DNA of 64,000 nt. It comes from Chitinimonas taiwanensis DSM 18899. GTDB lineage: Bacteria > Pseudomonadota > Gammaproteobacteria > Burkholderiales > Chitinimonadaceae. How positions within the stretch are numbered: position 1 is the stretch's first letter; each line of letters begins with the position of its first letter. The notes below the pieces were generated by a model. It was not told where the DNA came from. It searched no databases and was given only the letters and a program-made list of their open reading frames with translations. Below are positions 25,436 through 34,592 of this stretch, in pieces. The position numbers and the translations under genes were made by a program. The stretch covers positions 1 through 64,000 of the forward strand of contig NZ_FPKR01000002.1 of NCBI RefSeq assembly GCF_900119825.1, given 5' to 3'.

Positions 25436-26545
25436 TCATCCGAGATTACGCACCACAAAAGGCCCGATCAGATTGGCCAAGGACAGCGGCATGCGCTGCC
25501 AGGTGGCAATCAGCAGCCGGTACTTGGCATTGGCCGGGTTGTTCTGCGGAATCGCATCGCGCTTGTACAGGCAGTATTGGTAGTACAGCGGCTGCGGCTC
25601 GAAGCCCCAGTTCTTCTTGAAGGCATAAGAGCCGGTGCCTTGCTTGCTGCGCCCGTAGTCGAACACCTTGAGCCCGCGCTCGCAGGCGCGCCTCATCAGT
25701 TCCCAATACTTGAAGTCATTGGCGGCCAGATCACGCGCCAGCACATCGTCACCGGCGTAGTAAGGCAGCACCTCGTCACGGAAATAGAAGCTCAGCACGC
25801 TACTCAGCGGCCGACCTTCCGGGTCTTCCACGGTCAGAATCTCGCAGTCGGCACCAAACACGCGCTGCAGGGCCTGGAAATACTTGCGTGATAACGCGGG
25901 CGTGCCGTGCCTGTGCACATTGTCGGCATAGAGCGCGAAGAAGCGGTCGACCGTGCTGTCGATCTGGCTACGCAGGCCGCGCTGTATGCCCTTGCGCACC
26001 ATGGCGCGCTGCTTGCGTGGTATCGCCAGCATATTGGCCTCCACCTCGGGCAGGATGGCCTTGCGAAAACTCACATACAGATCCTGGGTCGGCCAGTCGC
26101 TATGGCGCTGCTGCAGATTGCGCATCTCGAGGTGATCAACCCCCAGGCGGCGCGCCAGCACCTGCGCTTCGATTTCGAGCATCTCGGCCGCCGCCGCATC
26201 TTGAGCGGCCACGCCGCCGTACACGGCGAAAGGCAGGGACACCAGCGCCTTGCCGAATAAGACGCTGCGTACATGACCTAGCGGCAATACCGCCTCGATC
26301 TGCCCGGCCCGCTCGGCGTACAGGAAATAAGGCTGGTGCTTGAATACGTCGCGCAGAATCGTCAGCCAGCCGGCGCGGTGGAAAAAAGTCGCCTGCGGAC
26401 ACTGCAGGACGAAAGCATCCCAACGTGCGCACGCGGCGGCGTCATTCGGGTCCAACTGGCGCAGCTGTAGCGGTGCAGCCGACGCCTGCTCATCCGGCGG
26501 CATGGCCTCGGTACGCTTGAGCATGGTGCTGGTGGCGTCATGCAT
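25436..26545 (-). CDS. FemAB-related protein, PEP-CTERM system-associated (TIGR03019 type)
   Basis: The 369-residue protein has two GNAT-like lobes of the FemAB/LPG-synthetase type, with ARWDAFVLQCPQATFFHRAGW near the N-terminus, and FDYGRSKQGTGSYAFKKNWG toward the C-terminus, the most conserved motif of the family. FemAB proteins transfer amino acids from aminoacyl-tRNA; a role in adding an amino acid to the polymer or a peptide is plausible but unproven. ATG at 26545 overlaps the deacetylase by eight bases. Confidence 0.9.
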   Translation of the reverse strand: MHDATSTMLKRTEAMPPDEQASAAPLQLRQLDPNDAAACARWDAFVLQCPQATFFHRAGWLTILRDVFKHQPYFLYAERAGQIEAVLPLGHVRSVLFGKALVSLPFAVYGGVAAQDAAAAEMLEIEAQVLARRLGVDHLEMRNLQQRHSDWPTQDLYVSFRKAILPEVEANMLAIPRKQRAMVRKGIQRGLRSQIDSTVDRFFALYADNVHRHGTPALSRKYFQALQRVFGADCEILTVEDPEGRPLSSVLSFYFRDEVLPYYAGDDVLARDLAANDFKYWELMRRACERGLKVFDYGRSKQGTGSYAFKKNWGFEPQPLYYQYCLYKRDAIPQNNPANAKYRLLIATWQRMPLSLANLIGPFVVRNLG

Positions 26546-27431
26546 GTGCAGCCACTCCGTTCAGCGGCGCCTTATCGGCCGGCACGCTGGATGCGCGCTT
26601 GAGGAAGACCTCGTCCATGCGTCCCCACTGAAAATCGCCGAGCAGACGCCGCAAGCGCGCTTCCATGCGGCCGAGGTTCAGATAATGACGGAAGCGGGTC
26701 TTGGCATTGATGCCCGCCACGCGCGGCTGCTCGGGGTCGATTTCCCAGGGATGGAAATAGAAGATGGCCGCCTGCTGGTCTTCACGATTGATACGCTGCA
26801 ACAGCCAGCGCGACAGTGCATAGGGCATCAGACGGAAGTAGCCGCCACCACTGGAAGGCCAGTTACGCCCCTGCCAGCGCACGGTGCTGACCGGCACCTC
26901 CAGCAAGCCATCGCGCACCTGATGGGCAAAGCGCGGCGCATCGGGCATGCCGTAATGGTCGTGCGCAATCGGGTAGATGCTGGAGCTGTACTGGTAACCC
27001 GCCCTTTGCAGGCAATCGAAAGCCCATAGATTGCCCTGGCCTATCGAGAAGCTCGGCGCACGATAACCCTTGACTGCCTGCCCGCTCAGATCTTCCAGCA
27101 GCCGCTTGGCCCGGTCGATATCGTTGAAGAACGCTGCCTCGCTCAGCTCGCTGGCACGCTGATGGCCATAACCATGGCTGGCCAGCTCATGCCCATTCGC
27201 GACGATTTCGCGCACCAGCTGTGGATAACGCTCGGCAATCCAGCCCAGCGTAAAGAAGGTCGCCTTGGTCTGGCTCGCATCGAGCATGGCCAGAATGCGC
27301 GCCATATTGCGTTCCACCCGGCACGGACGTTGATCCCAGTCCTGGCGATCGATATAGGGCGCGAAGGCGGAGACCTGGAAGTAGTCCTCCACATCGATGG
27401 TCAGGGCATTGGTGATCCTGGCCTCAGACAT
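26538..27431 (-). CDS. XrtA system polysaccharide deacetylase (TIGR03006 type)
   Basis: 297 residues from ATG 27431. NALTIDVEDYFQVSAF is the first NodB motif with the aspartate pair, HELASHGYGHQRASEL holds the metal-binding histidines and VKGYRAPSFSIG the third motif. The WEIDPEQPR segment and ...RFRHYLNLGRMEARLRRLL... C-terminus are those of the PEP-CTERM-associated deacetylase family. It should remove acetyl groups from N-acetylated sugars of the polymer. The WecB product, a ManNAc donor, would be consistent with that. Overlaps the wecB stop by eight bases. Confidence 0.92.
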   Translation of the reverse strand: MSEARITNALTIDVEDYFQVSAFAPYIDRQDWDQRPCRVERNMARILAMLDASQTKATFFTLGWIAERYPQLVREIVANGHELASHGYGHQRASELSEAAFFNDIDRAKRLLEDLSGQAVKGYRAPSFSIGQGNLWAFDCLQRAGYQYSSSIYPIAHDHYGMPDAPRFAHQVRDGLLEVPVSTVRWQGRNWPSSGGGYFRLMPYALSRWLLQRINREDQQAAIFYFHPWEIDPEQPRVAGINAKTRFRHYLNLGRMEARLRRLLGDFQWGRMDEVFLKRASSVPADKAPLNGVAAHA

Positions 27432-28611
27432 GGCGCACTCCCTCAGCATGGGGCGTCGCAGCTGCAGCGCTGAGCCAGGCGTACAAGTCCGCCGCAATAC
27501 GTTCGGCGGCCTGACCATCCCATAGCTCGGGCATGCGCCCCGACTTGCCGGCACCGGCCAAAACGGCCTGCGCTGCTTGCTCAATCGACGCGGGCACGAT
27601 GCCCACCAGGGAATTACTACCCTGCTCGACCGTAATCGGCCGCTCGGTGTTCTCCCGCAAGGTCAAACAAGGCACGCCCAAGGCGGTAGTCTCTTCCTGC
27701 AATCCGCCCGAGTCGGTCAGCACCAGGCGCGCGCCGTCCATCAGCCCCAGCATTTCAAGATAACCCTGCGGCGGCAGCACTGCGATGCGGGCAGCCGGTA
27801 GCAATTCCTGCAGACCAAAACGCTCGATATTGGCGCGTGTGCGGGGGTGCATGGCAAAGATCAGCGGCAAATGCTCAGCAATACGCGCCAGCGTCGCCAA
27901 CAAGGGCTGCAGCGTCTCCGGCTGATCAACATTGGAGGGCCGGTGCAGCGTGATCACACCATACGCACTACCCGGAGCCAGCCAATCTGCTGCGATACCT
28001 GCCTCGGCAAGCGTCTGCGCCACCGGGCGTGCCATGGCGCGGTTATGCAGCAGGGAATCAATCATCACATTGCCGACAAAGCAGACGCGGGCGGCATCGA
28101 TGCCCTCAGCTTCCAGATTCACCTGCGCACTGCGCTCCGTGGTGTACAGCCTATCGGCCATCTGGTCGGTCAGGACCCGGTTGATCTCCTCCGGCATGCG
28201 GCGGTCGTAGCTACGTAGGCCCGCCTCCACATGCACAACCGGGATCTCCTTTTTGACCGCCACGAGGCTACAAGCTAGCGTAGAGTTCACATCGCCAACC
28301 ACCAGCACGCAGGACGGACGATAGTCATCCAACACCGGCTCGAAGCGGCGCATCACCTCGGCCGTCTGCACGGTGTGCGAACCCGATCCGACCCCCAGAT
28401 TGATATCGGGGTGCGGCAGTTTGAGATCCTCGAACAGGCGGTCGTTCATGCTGCGGTCGTAGTGCTGGCCGGTGTGCACAAGCACGACCGGAATCGCGGG
28501 GCTATGAGCGGCAAACGCACGCAGTATCGGCGCCATCTTCATGAAGTTGGGGCGCGCACCGACTACGCAGATCACTGGGCCGAGCTGCGCTGGCCATGCT
28601 GGCGCGCTCAT
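27424..28611 (-). CDS. wecB: UDP-N-acetylglucosamine 2-epimerase (non-hydrolysing)
   Basis: 395 residues with the family motifs VVGARPNFMKMAPILRA, LVHTGQHYD, VHVEAGLRSYDRRMPEEINR and LTDSGGLQEETTALGVPCLTLRENTERP. The enzyme interconverts UDP-GlcNAc and UDP-ManNAc, supplying a donor sugar in the cytoplasm. It implies that ManNAc, or a derivative, is part of the polymer. Start at ATG 28611 overlaps the ATPase stop by four bases. Confidence 0.95.
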   Translation of the reverse strand: MSAPAWPAQLGPVICVVGARPNFMKMAPILRAFAAHSPAIPVVLVHTGQHYDRSMNDRLFEDLKLPHPDINLGVGSGSHTVQTAEVMRRFEPVLDDYRPSCVLVVGDVNSTLACSLVAVKKEIPVVHVEAGLRSYDRRMPEEINRVLTDQMADRLYTTERSAQVNLEAEGIDAARVCFVGNVMIDSLLHNRAMARPVAQTLAEAGIAADWLAPGSAYGVITLHRPSNVDQPETLQPLLATLARIAEHLPLIFAMHPRTRANIERFGLQELLPAARIAVLPPQGYLEMLGLMDGARLVLTDSGGLQEETTALGVPCLTLRENTERPITVEQGSNSLVGIVPASIEQAAQAVLAGAGKSGRMPELWDGQAAERIAADLYAWLSAAAATPHAEGVRHV

Positions 28612-29753
28612 GCGAGTTTCTCCTTATCGCCGCGCTTGCCTTTTTCCTGACTGCGTTCCGGCTCGCTTTGCTGGACACGGATGCCGGCCACCAATTGCTG
28701 CAGCAGGGTCAGGATGGAGGCGGAGTTACGTTCCAGGCGCAGCATGGTGCGCTCAAGGCGGATCAGACGCTGATCGGTCTGGCCGCCACGCAGGTCGGCA
28801 ATCACACGGTTGGCCTCTTCAGCCAGATTCGCATCCAGCACGCAGCGCGATAGATCAAGGTCGTGGATATAGTTGTCTATCATTTGCGCGGTCATATCCT
28901 CGCCCCCGGTCAGAGGCTTCTTGCCGCGCAAACTGGGCGCGAGCAGTTCCTCGCTGATTTCCAGCGCCACTTCCTCCACATCCGCACGGGTAAACAGGGC
29001 CTTGCCGGACAGAAAGCCCGACAGCAGAACGCGATCGCACAGGGTATTGATGCGGCGCGGCACGCCGCCGCTGGCCTCATGCACAGCCTCCACGGCGCCT
29101 TCATCAAACAGCTTGCTGTTTTGGGCCCCCGCGCAGGTGAGTCGATGCTCGATATAGCCGCGTGTTTCTTCCTGGTCCATCGGGCCGATATGACAGGCGG
29201 CAATCACGCGCTGGCGCAGCTGCAACATATGCGGGCTTTGCATGATGCTGCGAAACTCGGGCTGGCCGATCAGAAAGCTCTGCAGCAAAGCCTGGGTTTC
29301 GAACTGGAAATTGGACAACATGCGCAGCTCTTCCACCGCACGCGGGGTGAGGTTCTGCGCCTCGTCCACAATCAGCAGGCAGCGCTTGCCCTGTCGCGTA
29401 ACGTCGACCAGGAAGGCTTCTAGGGCCAGCAACACCTCCGATTTGCCAATATTCTTGGTCTTCACCCCGAAGGCCGCCGCCACCATGCGCAAGGTGTCCT
29501 CGGCATCCAGCTGGGTGCTGACCAGCTGGGCGGCCACGACCTTGTTTGAGTCGAGCTTATTGAGCAGGCCACGCACAATAGTGGTCTTGCCCGCGCCCAC
29601 CTCGCCGGTCACCACGATAAAACCTTCGTTCTGATGCAGACCGTATTCCAGAAAGGCCGTGGCGCGGCGATGCTGCGTGCTACCGAAATAGAAGGACGGG
29701 TCGGGGTTCAGCTGGAACGGTTTACTGCTTAAACCGTAAAAGGATTCATACAT
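28608..29753 (-). CDS. XrtA-associated secretion-type ATPase (TIGR03015)
   Basis: From ATG 29753 the 381 residues begin MYESFYGLSSKPFQLNPDPS, the standard N-terminus of this family. An AAA/ExeA-like ATPase domain has Walker A GEVGAGKTTIV, Walker B LLIVDEAQNL and sensor region QRVIAACHIGPM. A C-terminal helical stretch with a charged tail follows. Family members occur only in PEP-CTERM/EPS loci; the role may be to energise or organise the export machinery at the inner membrane. A TTG three codons upstream is an alternative start but ATG matches the family better. Confidence 0.92.
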   Translation of the reverse strand: MYESFYGLSSKPFQLNPDPSFYFGSTQHRRATAFLEYGLHQNEGFIVVTGEVGAGKTTIVRGLLNKLDSNKVVAAQLVSTQLDAEDTLRMVAAAFGVKTKNIGKSEVLLALEAFLVDVTRQGKRCLLIVDEAQNLTPRAVEELRMLSNFQFETQALLQSFLIGQPEFRSIMQSPHMLQLRQRVIAACHIGPMDQEETRGYIEHRLTCAGAQNSKLFDEGAVEAVHEASGGVPRRINTLCDRVLLSGFLSGKALFTRADVEEVALEISEELLAPSLRGKKPLTGGEDMTAQMIDNYIHDLDLSRCVLDANLAEEANRVIADLRGGQTDQRLIRLERTMLRLERNSASILTLLQQLVAGIRVQQSEPERSQEKGKRGDKEKLA

Positions 29754-29762
29754 GGCGTTCAA

Positions 29763-31310
29763 CTAGAATTGGTGGGACACGGTGCCGGTCAATGCATTTT
29801 CTGCATAGTCACTGGCACCTTCGACCACGGAGCGGCGGAAACCGAGACTGGCGCGGGTGAATGGCGACAACTGGGTGGAAAACAGCAGGTTCAGTCCATC
29901 AGTGGTAGTTTCCAGCGCGGTGGCACCCGAGCCCTGGCTGCGTTGCCGTACCAGCATCAGGCTGAGCGAGGAAAGCGGCGAAAAACGATGCGCCCAGTTC
30001 AGCGATAGGCTTTGCTGACGCACCTGATCGACCGAATCGAAATCGTCCGACAGATTGCTTGCCGCCAGTAGGCCGCGTGAATCGCTCTGGCTGGCACTCA
30101 ACGTCAGGCTGTTATTCGCGCCCAGAATCGCGACCGAGCCTTGGTGCTGGCGCTGCACCGAGATGCGCGAAGCGAGAAAGCCGGCACTGACCGTACCATT
30201 GGGTGGAATGCCGTTCAGTAGGAGGAAGTTCCTGACCAGCACGGCGCGCTTGATGGGATCTGGCTCCTGACTGGCAAACAGATTGAAGTAAAGATCGAAG
30301 AAGGAACCCAGCGTGACCTCGCCGAACTGATTCGGCACAACCGAAATATCCTTGCTGCTGCTTAAACGCCAGGCGGTCAGCGCCGAGCGATGACTGAAGC
30401 TGAAGCTGCTGCCATCGCCAAAGAAGCGCCGCTGCCAGCTGGCGGTGATCTGAGTGCGACTACTCGGACTCCACTCCAGGCTGGCGCCCGGGGTGTCATT
30501 GCTCTGCATCTGCGGGCTGGCATGGTTATTACGCTCCTTACCGGCAAACACGGCGAGCTTGAACTGCGGGTCGAACTGGTAACTAAGCAGCAAGCGCGCC
30601 GATTCCGAGCGACTCCTGCGCCCGTTCTCATACTCTATCGTCTGGCCATTTCCATCCAATCCCCAACCTAGCCCGGATGGCGCAGGCAGGCCAGACAGAC
30701 CGGCTGACCAGGTGCCGTTGTCGATATCCGCCACCTGGGCGGAGTCGGCCTTGGTCAAGGATTGCGTGTATTTGAGCTGATAGGCGGCCCAGCCCCCCAG
30801 CTGACCGCGGACATAAGGCGAAAGCCGGTAGTTGGCTGTTTCAGTGCGATTCGGGTTGCTGCTGTTATCGCCCAGCGGCGAGCCACCGAAGGCGGAGATA
30901 TCCTGCTGACTGATCGTGGCATCAGCATCGACAAACAACCAATTCTCGATCGCCTCCAGGCTAGCGTTCGCCCCCAAGGCATGACGCGTCTTATTTTTTT
31001 CGCTCTCGCGTGCATAGATATGCCGCTGCAAGCGATAGTCGAGATTCACACTCAGGCGATCGCCCGTGCCACGTAAACGGATGCCGGGACTGAGCTCGGT
31101 GATTGCCTCATTCTTGCTGTCACCCGACTGCAGGCTAGCGTTGTCGCTGATGGTTTCACTCAGCGACACCGAAGGTTGCACCTCCCATACGCCGGCCATG
31201 GACGGCACGGCCAGCAATGCCAACAGCAGGCGTGCCGCGCGGCGATAAACTCGCACAGGCCCATGCTGCGGCAAATGAGATGCGGGCAGACGGACCAGGC
31301 TAGTTGCCAT
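29763..31310 (-). CDS. Outer-membrane beta-barrel protein, PEP-CTERM system-associated (TIGR03016)
   Basis: About 515 residues. A hydrophobic export signal (ARLLLALLAVPSMAGVW) is followed by strands typical of an outer-membrane barrel: repeated alternations such as LSVNLDYRLQRHIYARES, YQLKYTQSLTKADSAQ and a terminal aromatic strand ending TGTVSHQF. This family accompanies exosortase A EPS loci and may be the outer-membrane pore or an anchor of the export complex. The start is uncertain: ATG 31310 (MATSLVRLP) overlaps the kinase gene by 11 bases; earlier ATGs in the frame fall in the kinase's repeat-encoded tail. Confidence 0.85.
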   Translation of the reverse strand: MATSLVRLPASHLPQHGPVRVYRRAARLLLALLAVPSMAGVWEVQPSVSLSETISDNASLQSGDSKNEAITELSPGIRLRGTGDRLSVNLDYRLQRHIYARESEKNKTRHALGANASLEAIENWLFVDADATISQQDISAFGGSPLGDNSSNPNRTETANYRLSPYVRGQLGGWAAYQLKYTQSLTKADSAQVADIDNGTWSAGLSGLPAPSGLGWGLDGNGQTIEYENGRRSRSESARLLLSYQFDPQFKLAVFAGKERNNHASPQMQSNDTPGASLEWSPSSRTQITASWQRRFFGDGSSFSFSHRSALTAWRLSSSKDISVVPNQFGEVTLGSFFDLYFNLFASQEPDPIKRAVLVRNFLLLNGIPPNGTVSAGFLASRISVQRQHQGSVAILGANNSLTLSASQSDSRGLLAASNLSDDFDSVDQVRQQSLSLNWAHRFSPLSSLSLMLVRQRSQGSGATALETTTDGLNLLFSTQLSPFTRASLGFRRSVVEGASDYAENALTGTVSHQF

Positions 31311-32199
31311 ATCCGTAACCATAACCGTAGCCATAACCGTACTCCCCACGGTTGGACGATTTGACCTGGTTAAGCAGCATCATTTTGACCGGGCAGGACT
31401 CGATCGTCGCCAGCGCATGTTTGACATCGCTCTGCGCCGTTCCCTCGGCACGTACCACCATCACGATTTGTCCCATATGGGTTGCCAATACACGTGCTTC
31501 GGTCGTGACCAACAAGGGGGGCGAATCAAAAATGATGATCCGATCGGGATAGCGGCTGGCCATATCGTCCAGCAGCGCATTCATGGCATCACTGGCCAAC
31601 AGCTCGGTAGCACGCGGATGCTGTGAACCGCTGGGCAAAATACTGAGGGTCTCGATATTGGTACGGAGCAGCACCGAAGACAGATCGTTCGAGCCACCCA
31701 CCAGCACATCGAGTAGGCCAGGTGCGGGCGGCAAGCTCAGCATCCTGAGCAGCGAAGGCCGCGCCACGTCGGCGTCCACCAGCATGACGGTGTTGTTCAG
31801 CTCCATGGCGATGCTGATCGCCAGATTGGCCGCAGTGAAGCTCTTGCCTTCGTGTGGCAAGGCACTGGTCACCATGATCAGATTACCGTTCTTGACCGGT
31901 GCCGCTCCTTTGCCCATCGCATTGGCGATCAAGGGGCGCTTGATCACGCGGAATTCATCAGCCAGCTGGGAGCGTGGTGCATTCGGACAAATCAAGCCCG
32001 AGGCCGCCAACTTGTCCATATCCAATTCGATGCTGCGCGAACGTACCGTCACCGGTGGTGGTTCGACTACCGGTGCAGCCGCCGCCTGGCTGGGACGCTG
32101 CACGGCAATGCCAGCAGCAACAGGCGTCGGTTCTGGCACATCCACACCGGCCTGGCGCAGCTCTTCCAGGCGCTTGGCTGCTTGTTCAATAAGGTTCAT
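31300..32199 (-). CDS. XrtA-associated tyrosine autokinase (BY-kinase, TIGR03018)
   Basis: 299 residues. Walker A is TSALPHEGKSFTAANLA, Walker A' VMLVDADVARPSLL and Walker B RIIIFDSPPLLV, the three motifs of bacterial tyrosine kinases. The C-terminal tail EYGYGYGYGYGYGN is the cluster of autophosphorylation tyrosines. It regulates EPS chain length together with the Wzz-like protein encoded just upstream and is reversed by the phosphatase at 8578-9183. No membrane helix is present in this chain, so activation depends on a separate membrane partner. ATG at 32199 is preferred over the GTG codon before it. Confidence 0.93.
   Translation of the reverse strand: MNLIEQAAKRLEELRQAGVDVPEPTPVAAGIAVQRPSQAAAAPVVEPPPVTVRSRSIELDMDKLAASGLICPNAPRSQLADEFRVIKRPLIANAMGKGAAPVKNGNLIMVTSALPHEGKSFTAANLAISIAMELNNTVMLVDADVARPSLLRMLSLPPAPGLLDVLVGGSNDLSSVLLRTNIETLSILPSGSQHPRATELLASDAMNALLDDMASRYPDRIIIFDSPPLLVTTEARVLATHMGQIVMVVRAEGTAQSDVKHALATIESCPVKMMLLNQVKSSNRGEYGYGYGYGYGYGN
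31306..31341 (-). repeat. Short tandem repeat encoding the Gly-Tyr tail of the kinase
   Basis: Three 12-base units (TAYGGN-type codon pairs for Tyr-Gly) make up the last residues of the tyrosine kinase. Such tracts can expand or contract and change the number of phosphorylatable tyrosines. The repeat also spans the overlap with the following barrel gene. Confidence 0.55.
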
Positions 32200-32208
32200 C
32201 ACTTATCC

Positions 32209-33768
32209 TCAAGCAGTACGAGTAGAAATCAGGAACAAGAGCAGGATGCCCACGCCATACACGCCGATCAGCGAAACCAGGCCGGCAAGAAAGCCATACA
32301 GACCTTTGCGCTCACGCCGCTTGCTTGCCTCGTCCACAACCAGGGAAACCGAACCAAGCAGAGGTAGGCCAGTGACCTCGCGCACAGAACGTGCATCCAT
32401 GAACACCGGGCGCATCTGGCTGGCAACAAAACTCACCACCACACCGGCCGCCAAGGCAATCAGCAAGGTCAACGGCAACAGCAGCAAGCGGTTTGGCGCG
32501 ACCGGTTTGGGGGATACACGGGGTGGATCGATCAGGCGGAAGTCGATGCCGCCAGCGCTGGCCTCCATCTCACCGGAAATCGTCGCCGATTCACGGCGCG
32601 CTACCAGGCTTTCATAATTCTTCTTATTGATGTCGTAGTCGCGATTCAGCTGGGTCAGCTCCGCTTCCACCTGAGGAATCAGACGCGCTGATGCCTGCAA
32701 AGCGTTGTAACGAGATTGGTACTCGGCCGCCTTGGCGCGCAGGGAGGCAACATTGGCTTCACTCTCAGCCAGGGCAATCTTCAGCTGCTGATAGACGGGA
32801 TTGGCGTTTACCGAGGTGACGGGATTGCTCAGCGCCGCCTTGCGACGAGCAGCAATCTCCTGACGCTTCTGCTCTTCCAGATCCTTGAGCAAGCGGCGCG
32901 TGCTCACCACATCCGGATGCTGCTCGGTGAAGCGCTGCAGCAAGCCATCCAGATTGCGCTGCATGGCCTCGATACGGCCATCAATTTCCGGGATGGACAC
33001 ACCGGCCGTGCTTTGTGAGGCATCGGGCAGAAGAACCTGATCCTCACCCATTACTTGACGACGCAAGGCATCACGCGAGTTTTCGGCAGCACGCAACTCG
33101 AGCTTGGCCAACTCAAGTGCAGAGCCCACCTCGCTGACGCGACCAAAATAGTCTTTGCCATCCGAAGCTTGTACGCCGAAATTACGCAGCTTGAATTCTT
33201 TCAGCCGGTTCTCAGCCTCTTCGAGCTTCTTTTCATACACCCGAATCTGGTCATCAATAAACTTCTTGGCCGAATCAGAGTCTTCGCGCTTATTACCCAA
33301 GCTGGATTCGACAAAAATCGACACCAGCGACTGCACCACTCGTTTGGCCCTATCAGGTACCGTATCTCGATATGACAAGGTATACAGATTGTCACGGGAA
33401 GTACTCTTGATCACCAGAGACTTCATCAGATCATCAATTAATTCTTCCTGAGCTGCCTTGGTCTTGATATCAAGGTCGAGATCAGCCATCCGCACCAGTT
33501 TTTCCACATTCGGGCGACTAATTAAGGTGCGACTTAGAATCAATATCTGCTGATCAATATCGGGCTCAACAGCCAGACCCGACATCAGCGGCTTCAGGAT
33601 GGACTGGGTATCAACGAAGATACGTGCGCTGGCCTCATATTTATCCGGCAGTCGTAAGAGGACCGTCACACTGATGACACCTACGACCCATGCAACCGCT
33701 AAACCCAACCAGCGGCGACGCCACATTTCGGCCAGTACCGTCGTTACCTGACGTATCAAATCATCCAT
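32209..33768 (-). CDS. XrtA system polysaccharide chain length determinant (Wzz type, TIGR03007)
   Basis: 519 residues with an N-terminal transmembrane helix (about 20-38), a large periplasmic region rich in coiled coil (about 160-400) and a C-terminal pair of helices, one near 430-450 after PKPVAPNRLLLLP, the proline-rich motif of the Wzz family. It spans the inner membrane, controls polymer length, and is the likely partner of the cytoplasmic tyrosine kinase. Compared with Wzz of LPS it is longer, as is usual in exosortase A loci. ATG at 33768 is clear. Confidence 0.93.
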   Translation of the reverse strand: MDDLIRQVTTVLAEMWRRRWLGLAVAWVVGVISVTVLLRLPDKYEASARIFVDTQSILKPLMSGLAVEPDIDQQILILSRTLISRPNVEKLVRMADLDLDIKTKAAQEELIDDLMKSLVIKSTSRDNLYTLSYRDTVPDRAKRVVQSLVSIFVESSLGNKREDSDSAKKFIDDQIRVYEKKLEEAENRLKEFKLRNFGVQASDGKDYFGRVSEVGSALELAKLELRAAENSRDALRRQVMGEDQVLLPDASQSTAGVSIPEIDGRIEAMQRNLDGLLQRFTEQHPDVVSTRRLLKDLEEQKRQEIAARRKAALSNPVTSVNANPVYQQLKIALAESEANVASLRAKAAEYQSRYNALQASARLIPQVEAELTQLNRDYDINKKNYESLVARRESATISGEMEASAGGIDFRLIDPPRVSPKPVAPNRLLLLPLTLLIALAAGVVVSFVASQMRPVFMDARSVREVTGLPLLGSVSLVVDEASKRRERKGLYGFLAGLVSLIGVYGVGILLLFLISTRTA

Positions 33769-33786
33769 AAATTCTTAGATTCCATA

Positions 33787-33816
33787 GCGAGTGGCGACTT
33801 ATTCATCGCCACTCGC
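33787..33816. other. Intergenic hairpin between export and chain-length genes
   Basis: GCGAGTGGCGA and TCGCCACTCGC are perfect 11-bp inverted copies around an eight-base loop. It sits in the 70-base gap after the export gene and before the chain-length gene. No T-tract follows on the minus strand, so it is more likely an RNA-processing or stability element, or a partial attenuator, than a strong terminator. Confidence 0.6.
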
Positions 33817-33838
33817 TTATCAAATATAAAAACAAACA

Positions 33839-34468
33839 CTAGAACCAGCTGCGTGGAATAATCAGCACATCACCCGGCTTCATTTCCACATTTGCAGATA
33901 CATCTCCGCGCTTGATCAGATCCTTGATACGCACGCTGTATTGCTTGGCCCCTTCGGAGGTGCGCAGCAAAGTCGTACCGTTGCCATCCGCAAAATCCGT
34001 AATGCCATTCACTGCAATCATCACGTCCAGCAAGGTCATCTTCTGCCGATAGGGCAAGGTCTGCGGCCGAGCCGCTTCGCCAATAACCCGGATCTGCTCG
34101 CTGTATGGCCCAACAAAATTGGTCACCACCACGGTAACAACCGGGTCACGAATAAACTTACCTAAGGCTTTCTCGATATCCCGCGCCAAGGTCGACGAAT
34201 CCTTACCGAGCGCAGGAAGGTCCTCAACCAAGGGCGCCGCGATCTTGCCGTCAGGCCGAACCGGTACTGACATAGAGAGTTCCGGATTTCGCCAGACCAC
34301 AATATTGACGGTATCACCCGGACCAATTAAATAATTATATTCAGATGAAGCTGCAACGGCCGGCGCAGGTGGATGAGAGGATGCACATCCAAGCAGGGTC
34401 AGCGCCAGTAAAATAGTCACAAACTGACGAAATTCGACACTCAAGCCTTGCCCAAAAACCTTAAACAT
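33839..34468 (-). CDS. XrtA polysaccharide export protein (Wza-like, TIGR03027)
   Basis: 209 residues with a lipoprotein signal ending LLALTLLGCASS. The export domain starts YLIGPGDTVNIVVWRNPELS and a SLBB-type domain follows (GEAARPQTLPYRQKMTLLDVM). It ends KPGDVLIIPRSWF, the usual end of this family. It should form or cap the outer-membrane or periplasmic channel for EPS export. It lacks the C-terminal amphipathic helix of Wza, so the barrel protein at 29763-31310 may supply the outer-membrane part. ATG at 34468 is preceded by GGGGAAG. This is the first gene of the operon. Confidence 0.93.
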   Translation of the reverse strand: MFKVFGQGLSVEFRQFVTILLALTLLGCASSHPPAPAVAASSEYNYLIGPGDTVNIVVWRNPELSMSVPVRPDGKIAAPLVEDLPALGKDSSTLARDIEKALGKFIRDPVVTVVVTNFVGPYSEQIRVIGEAARPQTLPYRQKMTLLDVMIAVNGITDFADGNGTTLLRTSEGAKQYSVRIKDLIKRGDVSANVEMKPGDVLIIPRSWF

Positions 34469-34592
34469 AAGTCTTCCCCTATATACTCAGATACGGGAAC
34501 TGCAAGAAAAGAAAATTCAACATAGACAGCTTCAATGCAACGAATTGTAGGGCATCCGGACAGACATTGAAATTGCTCGCGCACTGTTAATT

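Noticed and set aside
34469-34592. Sigma-54 promoter for the EPS operon
   Set aside because: No minus-strand GG-N10-GC element with acceptable flanks was found in the gap.
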